This document shows, in pieces, positions 9,026 to 18,264 of a stretch of DNA of 64,000 nucleotides. Position 1 is the stretch's first letter. Each line of letters opens with the position of its first letter. Source of the stretch: Streptomyces sp. DH-12 (GTDB lineage: Bacteria; Actinomycetota; Actinomycetes; Streptomycetales; Streptomycetaceae). The stretch spans positions 1,922,001 to 1,986,000 of the forward strand of contig NZ_PPFB01000001.1 in assembly GCF_002899455.1 (NCBI RefSeq), read 5' to 3'. The notes beneath the pieces are model-generated. The model did no database searches, was not told the DNA's origin, and saw only the letters and a list, made by a program, of their open reading frames with translations. A program made the position numbers and the translations under genes.

Positions 9026-9109
9026 GGGTACCTCCCACGCTTGTCGTCCTCGACATGATCGAGAGGGGGCGTGACGCGCATGCCCCGACGCGGGCGCCTT
9101 CACGCGAGC

Positions 9110-9149
9110 GGGCCGCGCGCGCCACTCTTCACAGTGGCACGCGCGGCCC
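9110..9149 (-). terminator. Stem-loop terminator of dxs
   Basis: A 17-bp inverted repeat (GGGCCGCGCG... paired with its complement) lies about 60 nt beyond the dxs stop. The single imperfect position is a G-U pair when read on the minus strand and an A-C mismatch on the plus strand, so it is better formed in the dxs transcript. Confidence 0.75.
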
Positions 9150-9207
9150 GTCCGGACCACGTGAGCGCGACCGGCCCCGTGAGGGCGTGTCGCGCGCGGA
9201 CGGCGGG

Positions 9208-11142
9208 TCAGTCCCGGGCGGGCTCCACCGAGTCGACGGCGTCCGCGGAGGAGCGCTCGTACTTCCCGTCCAGCTTGGCCACGAGGCCGGTGACCTGGCG
9301 GGCGACGTCCGGGGCGGTCAGCCCGATCTCGGCGAGCACCTCGGCGCGCGAGGCGTGGTCGAGGAAGCGCGGCGGGATGCCGAAGTCGCGCAGCGGCATG
9401 TCCACCCCGGCGTCGCGCAGCGCCTGGGCGACGGCGGAGCCGACACCGCCGACGCGCGAGTTGTCCTCGACGGTGACGACGACGCGGTGCTTCGCGGCGA
9501 GCGGGGCCATGGCCTCGTCGACGGGCTTGACCCAGCGCGGGTCGACGACGGTGGTGGAGATGCCCTGCCGGTCCAGCAGCGACGCGACCTCCAGGCACAT
9601 CGGCGCGAGCGCTCCCACGGAGACCAGCAGCACGTCGGGGGTGTCGGTGCCGGGCTCGCGCAGCACGTCCATGCCGCCGACGCGGCCCACCGCGGGCACG
9701 GCGGGGCCGACGGCGCCCTTGGAGAAGCGCACCACGGTGGGGGCGTCCTCGACGGCGACGGCCTCGCGGAGCTGGGCGCGCACCTGGTCGGCGTCGCGCG
9801 GGGCGGCGAGCCGGAGGCCGGGCACGACCTGGAGGATCGACATGTCCCACATGCCGTTGTGGGAGGCGCCGTCGGTGCCGGTGACGCCGGCCCGGTCCAG
9901 CACGAAGGTCACCCCGCACCGGTGCAGGGCCACGTCCATGAGCACCTGGTCGAAGGCGCGGTTCAGGAAGGTGGCGTACACGGCGAAGACGGGGTGGACG
10001 CCCGCGTGGGCGAGGCCGGCGGCGGAGACCGCGCCGTGCTGCTCGGCGATGCCGACGTCGTAGACCCGGTCGGGGAAGCGCTTGGCGAACTTGTCGAGGC
10101 CGACCGGCTGGAGCATGGCGGCGGTGATGGCGACGACGTCCTCGCGCTCCTCGCCGAGCTTGACCATCTCCTCGCCGAAGACGGACGTCCAGTCGGCGCC
10201 CGAGGTGGCGATCGGCAGGCCCGTGTCGGGGTGGATCTTGCCGACGGCGTGGAAGCGGTCCGCCTCGTCCTGGAGGGCGGGCTGGTAGCCGCGGCCCTTC
10301 TCGGTGATGCAGTGCACGATCACCGGGCCGTTGAACCGCTTGGCGCGGGCCAGCGCGGACTCCAGGGCCTCGATGTCGTGGCCGTCGATGGGGCCGACGT
10401 ACTTCAGGCCGAGGTCCTCGAACATGCCCTGCGGGGCGATGAAGTCCTTCAGGCCCTTCTTCGCGCCGTGCAGGGTGTCGTAGAGGGCCTGGCCGACGAC
10501 CGGGGTGCGCTCCAGGAGGTCCTTGGTGCGGGTCAGGAAGCGCTCGTAGCCGTCGGTGGTGCGCAGGGTCGCCAGGTGGTTGGCGAGGCCGCCGATGGTG
10601 GGCGAGTAGGAGCGCTCGTTGTCGTTGACGACGATGACCAGCGGGCGGTCCTTGGCGTCGGCGATGTTGTTGAGCGCCTCCCAGGCCATGCCGCCGGTGA
10701 GGGCGCCGTCGCCGATGACCGCGACGACGTGGCTGTCGTCGCGCTTCATGAGCTGGTTGGCCTTGGCGATGCCGTCGGCCCAGCCGAGGACGGTGGAGGC
10801 GTGGCTGTTCTCGATGACGTCGTGCTCGGACTCGGCCTGCGAGGGGTAGCCCGAGAGGCCGCCCTTCATCTTCAGCTTGGAGAAGTCCTGCCGGCCGGTC
10901 AGCAGTTTGTGCACGTAGGACTGGTGGCCGGTGTCCCAGAGGACCTTGTCCTTGGGGGACTCGAACACCCGGTGCAGGGCGATGGTGAGCTCCACCACGC
11001 CGAGGTTGGGGCCGAGGTGGCCGCCGGTCTTGGAGACCGCGTCGACGAGAAAGGTCCGGATCTCCCCGGCCAGCTGGTCGAGCTCCTCCAGGGTGAGCCG
11101 GTCCAGATCGCGCGGTCCCCTGATGCGGGTCAGCAGCGGCAC
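9208..11142 (-). CDS. dxs: 1-deoxy-D-xylulose-5-phosphate synthase
   Basis: This 644-residue thiamine diphosphate enzyme condenses pyruvate and glyceraldehyde 3-phosphate, the first step of the MEP isoprenoid pathway. The N-terminus contains [17 protein letters not shown] and [10 protein letters not shown], the TPP-binding signature is [15 protein letters not shown], and the transketolase-like central domain has the expected [18 protein letters not shown]. Its length is normal for the family. The GTG start at 11142 is preceded by AAGGAGG at a good distance. Many Streptomyces have two dxs genes; this one is in the position I recall for SCO6013. It stands alone with its own terminator. Confidence 0.96.
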   Translation of the reverse strand: MPLLTRIRGPRDLDRLTLEELDQLAGEIRTFLVDAVSKTGGHLGPNLGVVELTIALHRVFESPKDKVLWDTGHQSYVHKLLTGRQDFSKLKMKGGLSGYPSQAESEHDVIENSHASTVLGWADGIAKANQLMKRDDSHVVAVIGDGALTGGMAWEALNNIADAKDRPLVIVVNDNERSYSPTIGGLANHLATLRTTDGYERFLTRTKDLLERTPVVGQALYDTLHGAKKGLKDFIAPQGMFEDLGLKYVGPIDGHDIEALESALARAKRFNGPVIVHCITEKGRGYQPALQDEADRFHAVGKIHPDTGLPIATSGADWTSVFGEEMVKLGEEREDVVAITAAMLQPVGLDKFAKRFPDRVYDVGIAEQHGAVSAAGLAHAGVHPVFAVYATFLNRAFDQVLMDVALHRCGVTFVLDRAGVTGTDGASHNGMWDMSILQVVPGLRLAAPRDADQVRAQLREAVAVEDAPTVVRFSKGAVGPAVPAVGRVGGMDVLREPGTDTPDVLLVSVGALAPMCLEVASLLDRQGISTTVVDPRWVKPVDEAMAPLAAKHRVVVTVEDNSRVGGVGSAVAQALRDAGVDMPLRDFGIPPRFLDHASRAEVLAEIGLTAPDVARQVTGLVAKLDGKYERSSADAVDSVEPARD

Positions 11143-11283
11143 CCGTGCCTCCTTGCAGTAGAGCTGATCGAGCTGTTGCCGGGCGGGTCGAGTCTAATCT
11201 TCCGCTCAACCGATCGTTCCCGGGGCGGTGCGTCGTACGTCACCCGTTCGGCAGTACCCCGCATCCCGCCTCCTGCGACACGG

Positions 11284-11317
11284 CTGTGCCCGGCGCCTGA
11301 GGAGGCGCCGGGCACAG
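11284..11317 (-). terminator. Stem-loop terminator of the xylose-type transporter operon
   Basis: A perfect 15-bp stem (CTGTGCCCGGCGCCT and complement) with a GAGG loop lies about 95 nt beyond the permease stop and just upstream of dxs. Confidence 0.78.
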
Positions 11318-11410
11318 TCACGCCCCGAGGGGCGCGGCGCTCTGTCGGCGTGCGGCTTCGCCGCGTGGGCGCGAGCGGCCGATGACCGGCCCGCCGCCGA
11401 CGAGCCGGGG

Positions 11411-12706
11411 CTAGGCCCGCCCCGCGGTCTTCTGCGTCTTCCGCGTCACCGCGTCGATGACGACGGTGGCGAGCAGCACACCACCGGTGATCATGTACTG
11501 CACCGGGGAGGCGATGCCCTCCAGCGCCAGTCCGTACTGGATGGACACGATGACCATCACACCGAGCAGCGCGTCCCACGTGCGGCCACGGCCGCCGAAG
11601 AGCGAGGTGCCGCCGATCACCGCCGCGGCGATGACGTTCATCAGGAACTCACCGGTACCGGCGCCCTGGTTCGCGGAGGCGATCTTCGAGGCGACGAACA
11701 GACCGCCCATCGCGGCGAAGGTGCCGGCGATCGCGAAGACCGAGATCCGGATCAGCTCCACGTTGATGCCGGCCCGGCGGGACGCCTCGACGCTGCCGCC
11801 GAGCGCGAACACCTTGCGGCCGTAGGAGGTGCGGCGCAGCACGAAGTCCGTGAGGACCAGGAAGGCCAGGAAGATCACCACGGCCAGCGGCAGACCCTTG
11901 TACTGGTTGAACACGATCGCGACGGCGAAGGCCAGGATCGCGAGCAGCGCCGTCCGCACGATGATCTCGTTCAGCGGGCGGGAGGGCACCCCGGCGGCCT
12001 CACGGCGGCGGTTGTCGAAGAACGCGGCGAGGAAGTACGCCACGGTCGCGAACAGCGCCAGACCGTACGCGGCGGCCACGTCGGTGAAGTAGTAGCTGGT
12101 CAGCTTGACGACCAGGCCCTCGGAGTCCAGGTTGATGGTGCCGTTGTCACCGAGGATCTGGAGCATGAAGCCCTGCCAGAACAGCAGGCCGGCGAGGGTG
12201 ACGGCGAAGGCGGGCACGCCGATCCGGGCGAAGATGAAGCCGTGGATCGCACCGGCGACGGTGCCCGTGAGGATCGCCAGCACCAGGGCCAGGATCTCGT
12301 TCATGCCGTTCGTGATGTTCAGCACGGCGAACGTGGCGCCCGCGACACCGCTGACGGAACCGACCGACAGGTCGATCTCGCCGAGCAGCAGGACGAAGAC
12401 GATGCCGACGGCGATCATGCCGGTGCCGACCATGGCGACGGACATGTCGGAGAAGTTGCCGGCGGTGAGGAAGTTGCCGTTCAGGCTGGTGAAGATGGCC
12501 CAGATGACCAGCAGGCCGACCACCACGGGTATGGAGCCGAGGTCACCCGCCTTCATCTTCCGCTTGAACTCGTTCCAGTAGCCCGCCAGCCCCTGTTCGC
12601 GCACCAGCAGCCGGGGGTCGACCGCGGTGACCGCCTTGGCGGCCGCGTCGGGGTTCGCCACGGAGTGGTCCTCGGCGGCGGGGGTGGAGGTCTTCTCGGT
12701 GCTCAC
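11411..12706 (-). CDS. xylH: Xylose-type ABC transporter permease
   Basis: This is a 431-residue permease of the ribose/xylose (RbsC/XylH) class, longer than RbsC because of a cytoplasmic N-terminal extension and extra helices, as in XylH. About 12 to 14 hydrophobic segments are visible, and LLLGEIDLSVGSVSG and VIGGTSLFGGRG are hallmark loops of this family. The GTG start at 12706 overlaps the stop of the ATPase gene by 4 nt. It forms the membrane channel for the sugar delivered by the lipoprotein encoded at 13673. The xylose assignment is by position and by the neighbouring ROK regulator. Confidence 0.92.
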   Translation of the reverse strand: MSTEKTSTPAAEDHSVANPDAAAKAVTAVDPRLLVREQGLAGYWNEFKRKMKAGDLGSIPVVVGLLVIWAIFTSLNGNFLTAGNFSDMSVAMVGTGMIAVGIVFVLLLGEIDLSVGSVSGVAGATFAVLNITNGMNEILALVLAILTGTVAGAIHGFIFARIGVPAFAVTLAGLLFWQGFMLQILGDNGTINLDSEGLVVKLTSYYFTDVAAAYGLALFATVAYFLAAFFDNRRREAAGVPSRPLNEIIVRTALLAILAFAVAIVFNQYKGLPLAVVIFLAFLVLTDFVLRRTSYGRKVFALGGSVEASRRAGINVELIRISVFAIAGTFAAMGGLFVASKIASANQGAGTGEFLMNVIAAAVIGGTSLFGGRGRTWDALLGVMVIVSIQYGLALEGIASPVQYMITGGVLLATVVIDAVTRKTQKTAGRA

Positions 12707-13485
12707 TTCGTGATCTCCCCATTGGTGCGCGCCGCACGACGGGTCACGGCGTTGTCCGTGGCGCCCGTGATGGCGGAGATGATTTCTTCCTGCGAGGTCG
12801 ACTTGACCTCGAAGACGCCGTTGTTGCGTCCGAGACGCAGGACGGCGACCTTGTCCGCCACGGCCTTCACGTCCGCCATGTTGTGGCTGATGAGGATGAC
12901 CGCGTGGCCGCGCTCGCGCAGCCGCTCGACCAGGTCGAGGACCTGTGCGGTCTGCTCGACGCCGAGGGCGGCGGTGGGCTCGTCCAGGATGACCAGCTTG
13001 GGCTCGCCGAGCATGGACCGGGCGATGGCGACCACCTGGCGCTGCCCACCGGACAGCGAGGCGATCGGGATGCGGACGCTGGGGATGCGGATCGACAGGG
13101 TGTCGAGGAGCTCGCGGGAGCGGCGCTCCATCTCCACCTCGTCCAGGACGCCGCGCCTGCGCAGCTCCCGGCCCAGGTAGAGGTTGCCGACGACGTCGAT
13201 GTTGTCGCACAGCGCGAGGTCCTGGTACACCGTCGCGATGCCCAGGTTCTGGGCGTCGTGCGGCTTGCTGATCTGCACGGGCCTGCCGTCCCACTCGATG
13301 ACGCCTTCATCGATGGGGTGCACGCCGGCGATCGTCTTGACCAGCGTGGACTTTCCGGCACCGTTGTCGCCCACCAGGGCGACCACTTCACCGGCGTGGA
13401 CCTCAAGCTCGACGTCGGTGAGCGCCTGGACGGCACCGAACCGCTTGGAGACCCCGCGCAACGCCAGCACGGGCGTAGCGGACAC
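12703..13485 (-). CDS. xylG: Xylose-type ABC transporter ATP-binding protein (single cassette)
   Basis: This is an ABC ATPase of about 260 residues. Walker A is GDNGAGKSTLVK, the signature is LSGGQRQVVAIARS, Walker B is LVILDEPTAALG, and the switch histidine is in LISHNM. E. coli XylG and RbsA carry two fused cassettes (about 500 residues); this protein has one, so it presumably acts as a homodimer. The GTG at 13485 is preferred because AAGGAG lies 9 nt upstream; ATGs at 13494 and 13530 are possible but lack a better ribosome site. The stop overlaps the permease start. Confidence 0.92.
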   Translation of the reverse strand: MSATPVLALRGVSKRFGAVQALTDVELEVHAGEVVALVGDNGAGKSTLVKTIAGVHPIDEGVIEWDGRPVQISKPHDAQNLGIATVYQDLALCDNIDVVGNLYLGRELRRRGVLDEVEMERRSRELLDTLSIRIPSVRIPIASLSGGQRQVVAIARSMLGEPKLVILDEPTAALGVEQTAQVLDLVERLRERGHAVILISHNMADVKAVADKVAVLRLGRNNGVFEVKSTSQEEIISAITGATDNAVTRRAARTNGEITK

Positions 13486-13623
13486 GTGAACCATCTCCTT
13501 CGCCGCCTGACCCGGCGGGAGGTTGTGCAAGGGATTGGGGGGGTGTTCCGTCCGGCGCCCCGCGTAGCTTGCGGGGCTGATGTGTGCGGGGCGCCGGCGG
13601 AAGCGCGTGGCAGTCGTCCCGTC

Positions 13624-13649
13624 GGGGAGTCCGGGTCTGCGGACTCCCC
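13624..13649 (-). terminator. Intercistronic stem-loop between xylF and xylG
   Basis: A 10-bp perfect stem (GGGGAGTCCG and complement, loop of 6 nt) lies 24 nt after the binding-protein stop and before the ATPase gene. Such hairpins often cause partial termination or protect the upstream message, giving more binding protein than membrane components. Confidence 0.65.
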
Positions 13650-13672
13650 TTGTCGACGGGCGGCGGGACTGC

Positions 13673-14788
13673 TTACTTGAGGCCGATCTTGTCGCAGGCG
13701 GCCTTGTACTTGCCGGCGCAGATCTCCTGGACGGTGTAGATGCCGTCCTTGATCACGGTGTCGTTGATGTTGTCCTGGGTCAGCGAGACGACCGGGACGA
13801 TCACCGACGGGATCCCCTTGGTGGTGGGGCTGTCGACCTTGTCCTTGGCGATGGAGTCCAGCGACTTGCCCTGGGCCAGCGCGACGGCCATCTCCGCGGC
13901 GACCTCCGCCTCCTGCGGGTACGGCTTGTAGACGCTCATGTACTGCTCACCGGTCACGATGCGCTGCACGCCCGCGAGTTCGGCGTCCTGGCCGGTGACC
14001 GGGATGTTCTTCATGCCCGCGGCCTTGAGGGCGGTGATGATGCCGCCCGCCATGCCGTCGTTGGCGGAGTAGACGCCGACGATCTTGTCCTTGCCGAGGG
14101 CGGAGATGGCGCCCTCCATGTTGGCGTTGGCGTTCTCGGGCTTCCACTCCTTGGTGTCGTACTCGCGCCCGATCTTGACCTTGCCGTCGAGGACGGAGTG
14201 CGCGCCCTCCTTGAACATGGCGGCGTTCGGGTCGGTGGAGGAGCCGTTCATCATGACGATCTGGCCGTCCTTGGCCTTGTCGCCCAGCGCCTCGAGCAGG
14301 GCCTCGCCCTGCGTCTTGCCGACGGTCACGTTGTCGAACGACGTGTAGGCGTCGATCGGGCCCTCGGCGAGGCGGTCGTAGGCGACGACGGGGATGCCCG
14401 CGTCCTTGGCCTTCTTCACGGAGCCGGCGATGGCCTTGGAGTCCACCGCGTCCACGATGAGCACGTCGACCTTGTTGGTCACCATCGTGTCGACCTGCTG
14501 GTTCTGCAGGCTGGCGTCCTGCTTGGCGTTGGCGTAGACCACCTCGCCCTTGTTGTTCGTGAGCTCCTTGACCTTCTTCTCGATCAAGGGCTTGTCGAGC
14601 TTCTCGTACCGCGCGGTCTGGTTCTCCGGCAGGAGCAGACCGACCTTGATGTCGTCACCCTTGGCGGCGGCGGATTCACCCGAGTCGCTCTTGTCGCCGG
14701 ACTCCGCGGCGCTGCCACAGGCGGCGAGCGAGACGGCCATCGCACCCGCGGCGATGGCGAAGGCGGCACGACGCATACGCGTGTTCAC
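13673..14788 (-). CDS. xylF: Xylose-type ABC transporter substrate-binding lipoprotein
   Basis: This 371-residue lipoprotein has a signal peptide ending in the lipobox LAAC, followed by a Ser/Gly/Asp-rich linker and a periplasmic-binding-protein type 1 fold of the xylose/ribose family. IKVGLLLPENQTARYEKLDKP and YSANDGMAGGIITALKAAG are typical of XylF. It would bind pentose outside the membrane and hand it to the permease. The GTG at 14788 has GGAGG 9 nt upstream; an ATG at 14776 would also preserve the signal. It is the first gene of the transporter operon, and the divergence in level from xylG is probably set by the hairpin at 13624. Confidence 0.93.
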   Translation of the reverse strand: MNTRMRRAAFAIAAGAMAVSLAACGSAAESGDKSDSGESAAAKGDDIKVGLLLPENQTARYEKLDKPLIEKKVKELTNNKGEVVYANAKQDASLQNQQVDTMVTNKVDVLIVDAVDSKAIAGSVKKAKDAGIPVVAYDRLAEGPIDAYTSFDNVTVGKTQGEALLEALGDKAKDGQIVMMNGSSTDPNAAMFKEGAHSVLDGKVKIGREYDTKEWKPENANANMEGAISALGKDKIVGVYSANDGMAGGIITALKAAGMKNIPVTGQDAELAGVQRIVTGEQYMSVYKPYPQEAEVAAEMAVALAQGKSLDSIAKDKVDSPTTKGIPSVIVPVVSLTQDNINDTVIKDGIYTVQEICAGKYKAACDKIGLK

Positions 14789-14910
14789 TTCTACAAACCT
14801 CCCTGACGAGGCCGCGTCGTTGCGGCCGAGGTGGCTGGAAGTCAACTCGGCCACACGTGCGACGTCAAGAAGTAAATCCTTAACGAGATGGCAACGGTGC
14901 CATCCGTTCT

Positions 14911-16173
14911 CTAAGTGAAGGCAGGGGCGGACGCGGCGAGGGTCCCCGTCGCAGTTCCGTCCAGAAGGGTCGAATCGCCCATCTCGCTCAGCGCCAGGGC
15001 GAGGGCGCCCAGCACCTCCGCGCGGCCCCCGAGTGCCCCTGGAAGAACGGAGAGTTGACGCGCGGCACTGGGGATGGCGTAGCGTCCCACGGACTCCCTT
15101 ATGGGGGCCAGGACCAGCTCGCCGGCCTCGGCCAGATCGCCGCCGAGCACGACTCGGCTCGGGTTCAGGAGATTGCACAGATTGGCGACACCGCTGCCGA
15201 TGTGACGGCCCACGTCGGCGATCACCCGGCGGCATCCCGGGTCGCCGTCCCGGGCCAGCCGTACGACGCCCTCCATGGTCAAGTCCGTGCCGTGGCTGGG
15301 CTGGAGGAGCGGCAGCACGTAGCGCGCGGCCGTGAAGGTCTCCAGGCAGCCGCGGTTGCCGCAGCGGCAGACCGGGCCGGACTCGTCGAGGGTGATGTGC
15401 CCGATCTCGCCCGCGGTGCCGCCCGGACCGCGGTAGATCTTCCCGCTGATCACCAGGCCGGCGCCGACACCGCTGGCGACCTTGATGTACGCCAGGTCGC
15501 GCACGCCCCGGCCGCTGCCCCAGACCATCTCGCCGAGGGCGCCGAGGTTGGCGTCGTTGTCCACGTGCACCGGCACGCCGAGCCGCCCCCGCAGCTCCTC
15601 GGCGGGACGGGTCCCGGACCAGCCGGGCAGGATCGCGGTGGACCCGAGGGTGCCGGACTCGACGTCGATCGGGCCGGGCACGCCGAGCCCGACGCCCGCG
15701 ACCTTGGACCGGTCCACCCCGGTGGCCTCGATCAGCCGGTCGACCAGCTGTTCCGCCCGGTCGAAGCCCTGGGAGGAGGAGGCGTCCACGTCCAGCGGCT
15801 CGGACTCCTCCGCCAGCACCTGGTGAGCGAGGTTGCCCACCGCGACCCGCAGGTGGGTGTGGCCGAAGTCGACCCCGATGACGATGCCGGCGTCCCCGCT
15901 GAGCGACACGCTGCGGGCCCGGCGTCCCCCCGCCGACGTGGGAGTCACCTCGACCGTGCCGCGCTCCTTGAGCTCCCGGACGATGTTGGAGACCGTGGCC
16001 GCGGACAGTCCGGTCGTCCTCGCGATCTCCGCCTGGGTGAGGGACCCCGCCAGACGTACTGCCCGGACGACCCGCTCCAGGTTGGCTCGGTGCAGCGACG
16101 ACTGCGACCCGGGAGTCTCCACGACGACCTCCTGCGCGCGGGGCCGCTTCGGCGGGGCCCCGTTCATGTCCAA
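14911..16173 (-). CDS. rok7B7: ROK-family transcriptional regulator (Rok7B7-like)
   Basis: This is a 420-residue protein. A winged HTH occupies about residues 28-85 (SLTQAEIARTTGLSAATVSNIVREL), followed by a ROK sugar-kinase-like domain. The ROK zinc motif CRCGNRGCLE is intact, and GVDFGHTHLRVAV and VDNDANLGALGE are the nucleotide and sugar-site segments. In S. coelicolor the equivalent gene, SCO6008, encodes Rok7B7, a pleiotropic regulator of the xylose transporter, carbon control, antibiotic production and development (from memory of the literature). Here it likewise lies directly upstream of xylF on the same strand, with a 122-nt gap that should hold the xylF promoter and its operator. Confidence 0.92.
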   Translation of the reverse strand: MDMNGAPPKRPRAQEVVVETPGSQSSLHRANLERVVRAVRLAGSLTQAEIARTTGLSAATVSNIVRELKERGTVEVTPTSAGGRRARSVSLSGDAGIVIGVDFGHTHLRVAVGNLAHQVLAEESEPLDVDASSSQGFDRAEQLVDRLIEATGVDRSKVAGVGLGVPGPIDVESGTLGSTAILPGWSGTRPAEELRGRLGVPVHVDNDANLGALGEMVWGSGRGVRDLAYIKVASGVGAGLVISGKIYRGPGGTAGEIGHITLDESGPVCRCGNRGCLETFTAARYVLPLLQPSHGTDLTMEGVVRLARDGDPGCRRVIADVGRHIGSGVANLCNLLNPSRVVLGGDLAEAGELVLAPIRESVGRYAIPSAARQLSVLPGALGGRAEVLGALALALSEMGDSTLLDGTATGTLAASAPAFT

Positions 16174-16252
16174 CTAGTGAACTCTAAGCTGAGCCGTTCG
16201 GGTCGCCTCCCGTCAAGAGGTTGAACCGTTTCCGGGCGCACGGACCTACGCG

Positions 16253-16286
16253 CACACGCCGCTCCCTGGGGCGGGAGCGGCGTGTG
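16253..16286 (-). terminator. Stem-loop terminator after ngcG
   Basis: A perfect 14-bp stem (CACACGCCGCTCCC and complement) with a 6-nt loop lies 20 nt past the stop of the sugar permease gene and upstream of the ROK regulator. Confidence 0.8.
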
Positions 16287-16305
16287 AGGGGCGGGTTCCG
16301 CTGCG

Positions 16306-17241
16306 TTACTTCAAGGTGGCGGAGGTGAGGCCGGCCTGCACCTGCCGCTGGAAGGACAGGTAGACCACCAGCATGGGCACCATGGCGATGGTCACGCCGG
16401 CGAAGAGCACCGGCAGGTCGGAGGCGTAGCCCTGCTGCTGCTGGAGCTGGATGAGGCCCTGGGTGAGCACGTAGCGCTCCGGGTCGTCACCGCTCTGCGG
16501 CTGCATCAGCACGGTCGGCAGGATGTACTGGTTCCACTGGCCGAGCGTGTTGAAGATCCCGACGCTGATCAGTCCGGGCTTGGCCATCGGCAGCATGACC
16601 TGGAAGAACGTCCGGGTGTGCGAGGCGCCGTCCAGGATCGCCGCCTCGAAGACCGCCGTGGGCAGGGTCCGGAAGAAGGCGTGCATGAAGAACACCGTGA
16701 ACGGCAGCGAGTAGGCCACGTACACCAGGGCCAGGCCGTGGTAGGTGTTCAGCATGTCGAGCCGCTTGACCATGAAGAACAGCGGCACGAGGGCGAGGAA
16801 CACGGGGAACATCGCGCCCGCGACGAAGAAGTAGTACAGCAGGCGGTTGCCCCGGAACTCGTAGCGGGCCAGCACGTAGGCGGCCATCGAGCCGAACAGC
16901 ATGGTCAGCGGCACCGAGATCACCAGCACGATCACGGTGCTGGTGAAGTAGTCGCCGATGCCCTTCTCCCAGGCGCGGGAGAAGACGCCGAGGTCCCAGT
17001 TCTGCGGCCAGCCGAAGGCCGAGGCGCCGATCTGCGCGTCGGTCTTGAAACTGCTCAGCACCAGCCACAGCAGCGGCAGCACGATCAGCACCGCCCACAC
17101 GGCGAGGAAGCCGTGCGAGAAGACGTTCAGCACCACGCCCTCGCCGCGCCGGTCGCCGGGGCGGACGGCGCCCTTGCTCACCGGGGGCGGGGGCGGGGTG
17201 GAGTCGCCGGCGGGGGCGGTTTCCTTCAGGGGTGCGCTCAT
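16306..17241 (-). CDS. ngcG: Sugar ABC transporter permease, MalG type (NgcG-like)
   Basis: This is a 311-residue inner-membrane permease with six predicted helices and a proline-rich cytoplasmic N-terminus. The EAA loop that docks the ATPase is EAAILDGASHTRTFFQVMLP at about residues 203-222. It is the third gene of the 19.7-16.3 kb operon. In S. coelicolor the syntenic SCO6005-SCO6007 genes are NgcEFG, an N-acetylglucosamine/chitobiose transporter. No ATPase is encoded here, as is normal in Streptomyces, where the shared MsiK ATPase energises such importers. Confidence 0.88.
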   Translation of the reverse strand: MSAPLKETAPAGDSTPPPPPVSKGAVRPGDRRGEGVVLNVFSHGFLAVWAVLIVLPLLWLVLSSFKTDAQIGASAFGWPQNWDLGVFSRAWEKGIGDYFTSTVIVLVISVPLTMLFGSMAAYVLARYEFRGNRLLYYFFVAGAMFPVFLALVPLFFMVKRLDMLNTYHGLALVYVAYSLPFTVFFMHAFFRTLPTAVFEAAILDGASHTRTFFQVMLPMAKPGLISVGIFNTLGQWNQYILPTVLMQPQSGDDPERYVLTQGLIQLQQQQGYASDLPVLFAGVTIAMVPMLVVYLSFQRQVQAGLTSATLK

Positions 17242-17257
17242 CGTCGTTGCTCCGCCC

Positions 17258-18187
17258 TCAGAACTCGATGCGCTCGCGACGGGTGGCGCGCAGCATGACC
17301 ACGGACACGATCAGGGTGAGGAGCAGCATGACCACGCCCATGGCGCAGGCGTAGCCGCTGCGGCCGTACAGCAGGAAGTTGCGCATCATCACGGTGGACA
17401 TGACCTCGCTGTGGTGGTCGGGTCCGCCGCCGTAGTCGCCGGCGGTCATGGTGGAGACCAGGATGAACATGTCCATCGCCGCGATGCCGAGGTAGACCCA
17501 GGCGGTCTGCACGGAGTCCCAGAGCAGCGGCAGGGTGATGCGGAAGAACGACTGGGTGCGGCTCGCCCCGTCGATCAGGGCGGCCTCGTAGATGTCCTTG
17601 GGAATGGACTGCATGGCCGCGGAGAAAAGCACCAGATAGAAGCCGACGCCGTGCCAGACGACGACCGCCATGAGGGCCCACAGCACGACGTCCGGCTCGT
17701 TGAGCCATTCCACCGGATTGCTCGCGTCGACCAGTCCGAGTTCGATCAGGAGGCCGTTCAGCATGCCGCCGCCGTCGCTGCGGTAGACGGCGCCGAAGAG
17801 GACGGCGAGAATCGCCAGCGACAGCACCTGCGGGAAGAAATAGATCACCCGGTAGTACTTCGATCCGGCGACTCCGGAGACCCCTCCGGAACGGCCGCGT
17901 CCGCCCGCGTTCAGCATGAACGCGAAGAACAGCGCGAGCAGAATGGTGATCACCGGGATGAACACCAGGAACAGGATGTTGTGCCAGATGGCACCCATGA
18001 AGATGTCGTCCTCGAACAACGTCGTGTAGTTGTCCAGGCCGATGAACTCGAAGGTCTGCGACTGTCCCTTCCAGTCGGTCAGCGAATAGCCGAAGGTCTG
18101 GATGTACGGCCAGATCACGAAGATCAGATAGAGCGCCACGGGAAAGAGGAGAAATCCCGCGACGAACCGGTGCTGCCCTGTGCGCAT
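17258..18187 (-). CDS. ngcF: Sugar ABC transporter permease, MalF type (NgcF-like)
   Basis: This 309-residue permease has six helices and the EAA loop YEAALIDGASRTQSFFRITL at about residues 206-225. The start is the ATG at 18187; open sequence upstream of it is antisense to ngcE and is not coding. It pairs with the MalG-type permease 16 nt downstream to form the channel. The substrate assignment (N-acetylglucosamine or chitin oligomers) rests on synteny and on the DasR-like box upstream of the operon. Confidence 0.88.
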   Translation of the reverse strand: MRTGQHRFVAGFLLFPVALYLIFVIWPYIQTFGYSLTDWKGQSQTFEFIGLDNYTTLFEDDIFMGAIWHNILFLVFIPVITILLALFFAFMLNAGGRGRSGGVSGVAGSKYYRVIYFFPQVLSLAILAVLFGAVYRSDGGGMLNGLLIELGLVDASNPVEWLNEPDVVLWALMAVVVWHGVGFYLVLFSAAMQSIPKDIYEAALIDGASRTQSFFRITLPLLWDSVQTAWVYLGIAAMDMFILVSTMTAGDYGGGPDHHSEVMSTVMMRNFLLYGRSGYACAMGVVMLLLTLIVSVVMLRATRRERIEF

Positions 18188-18264
18188 GGCGTCCCTGCCC
18201 CTGGGTGTGGCCGCCGCGGACCGGGATCCCTTCCCGGTCCGCGGCGGTCGTCGGTCGAGCGAGA

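Noticed and set aside
7505..11209. A single 1234-codon minus frame joining permease and upstream sequence
   Set aside because: The first part is the dxs gene read in the wrong frame. The real permease begins at GTG 9025 with its own ribosome site, and dxs is clear in another frame.
11228..13180. 650-codon plus frame opposite the xylose-type transporter genes
   Set aside because: Antisense shadow with His/Asp/Gln-rich low-complexity content; both transporter genes are unmistakable on the minus strand.
14789..14910. TTGACG as a -35 element for xylF
   Set aside because: No matching -10 lies at 16 to 18 nt; the promoter must be in this gap but I cannot place it with confidence.
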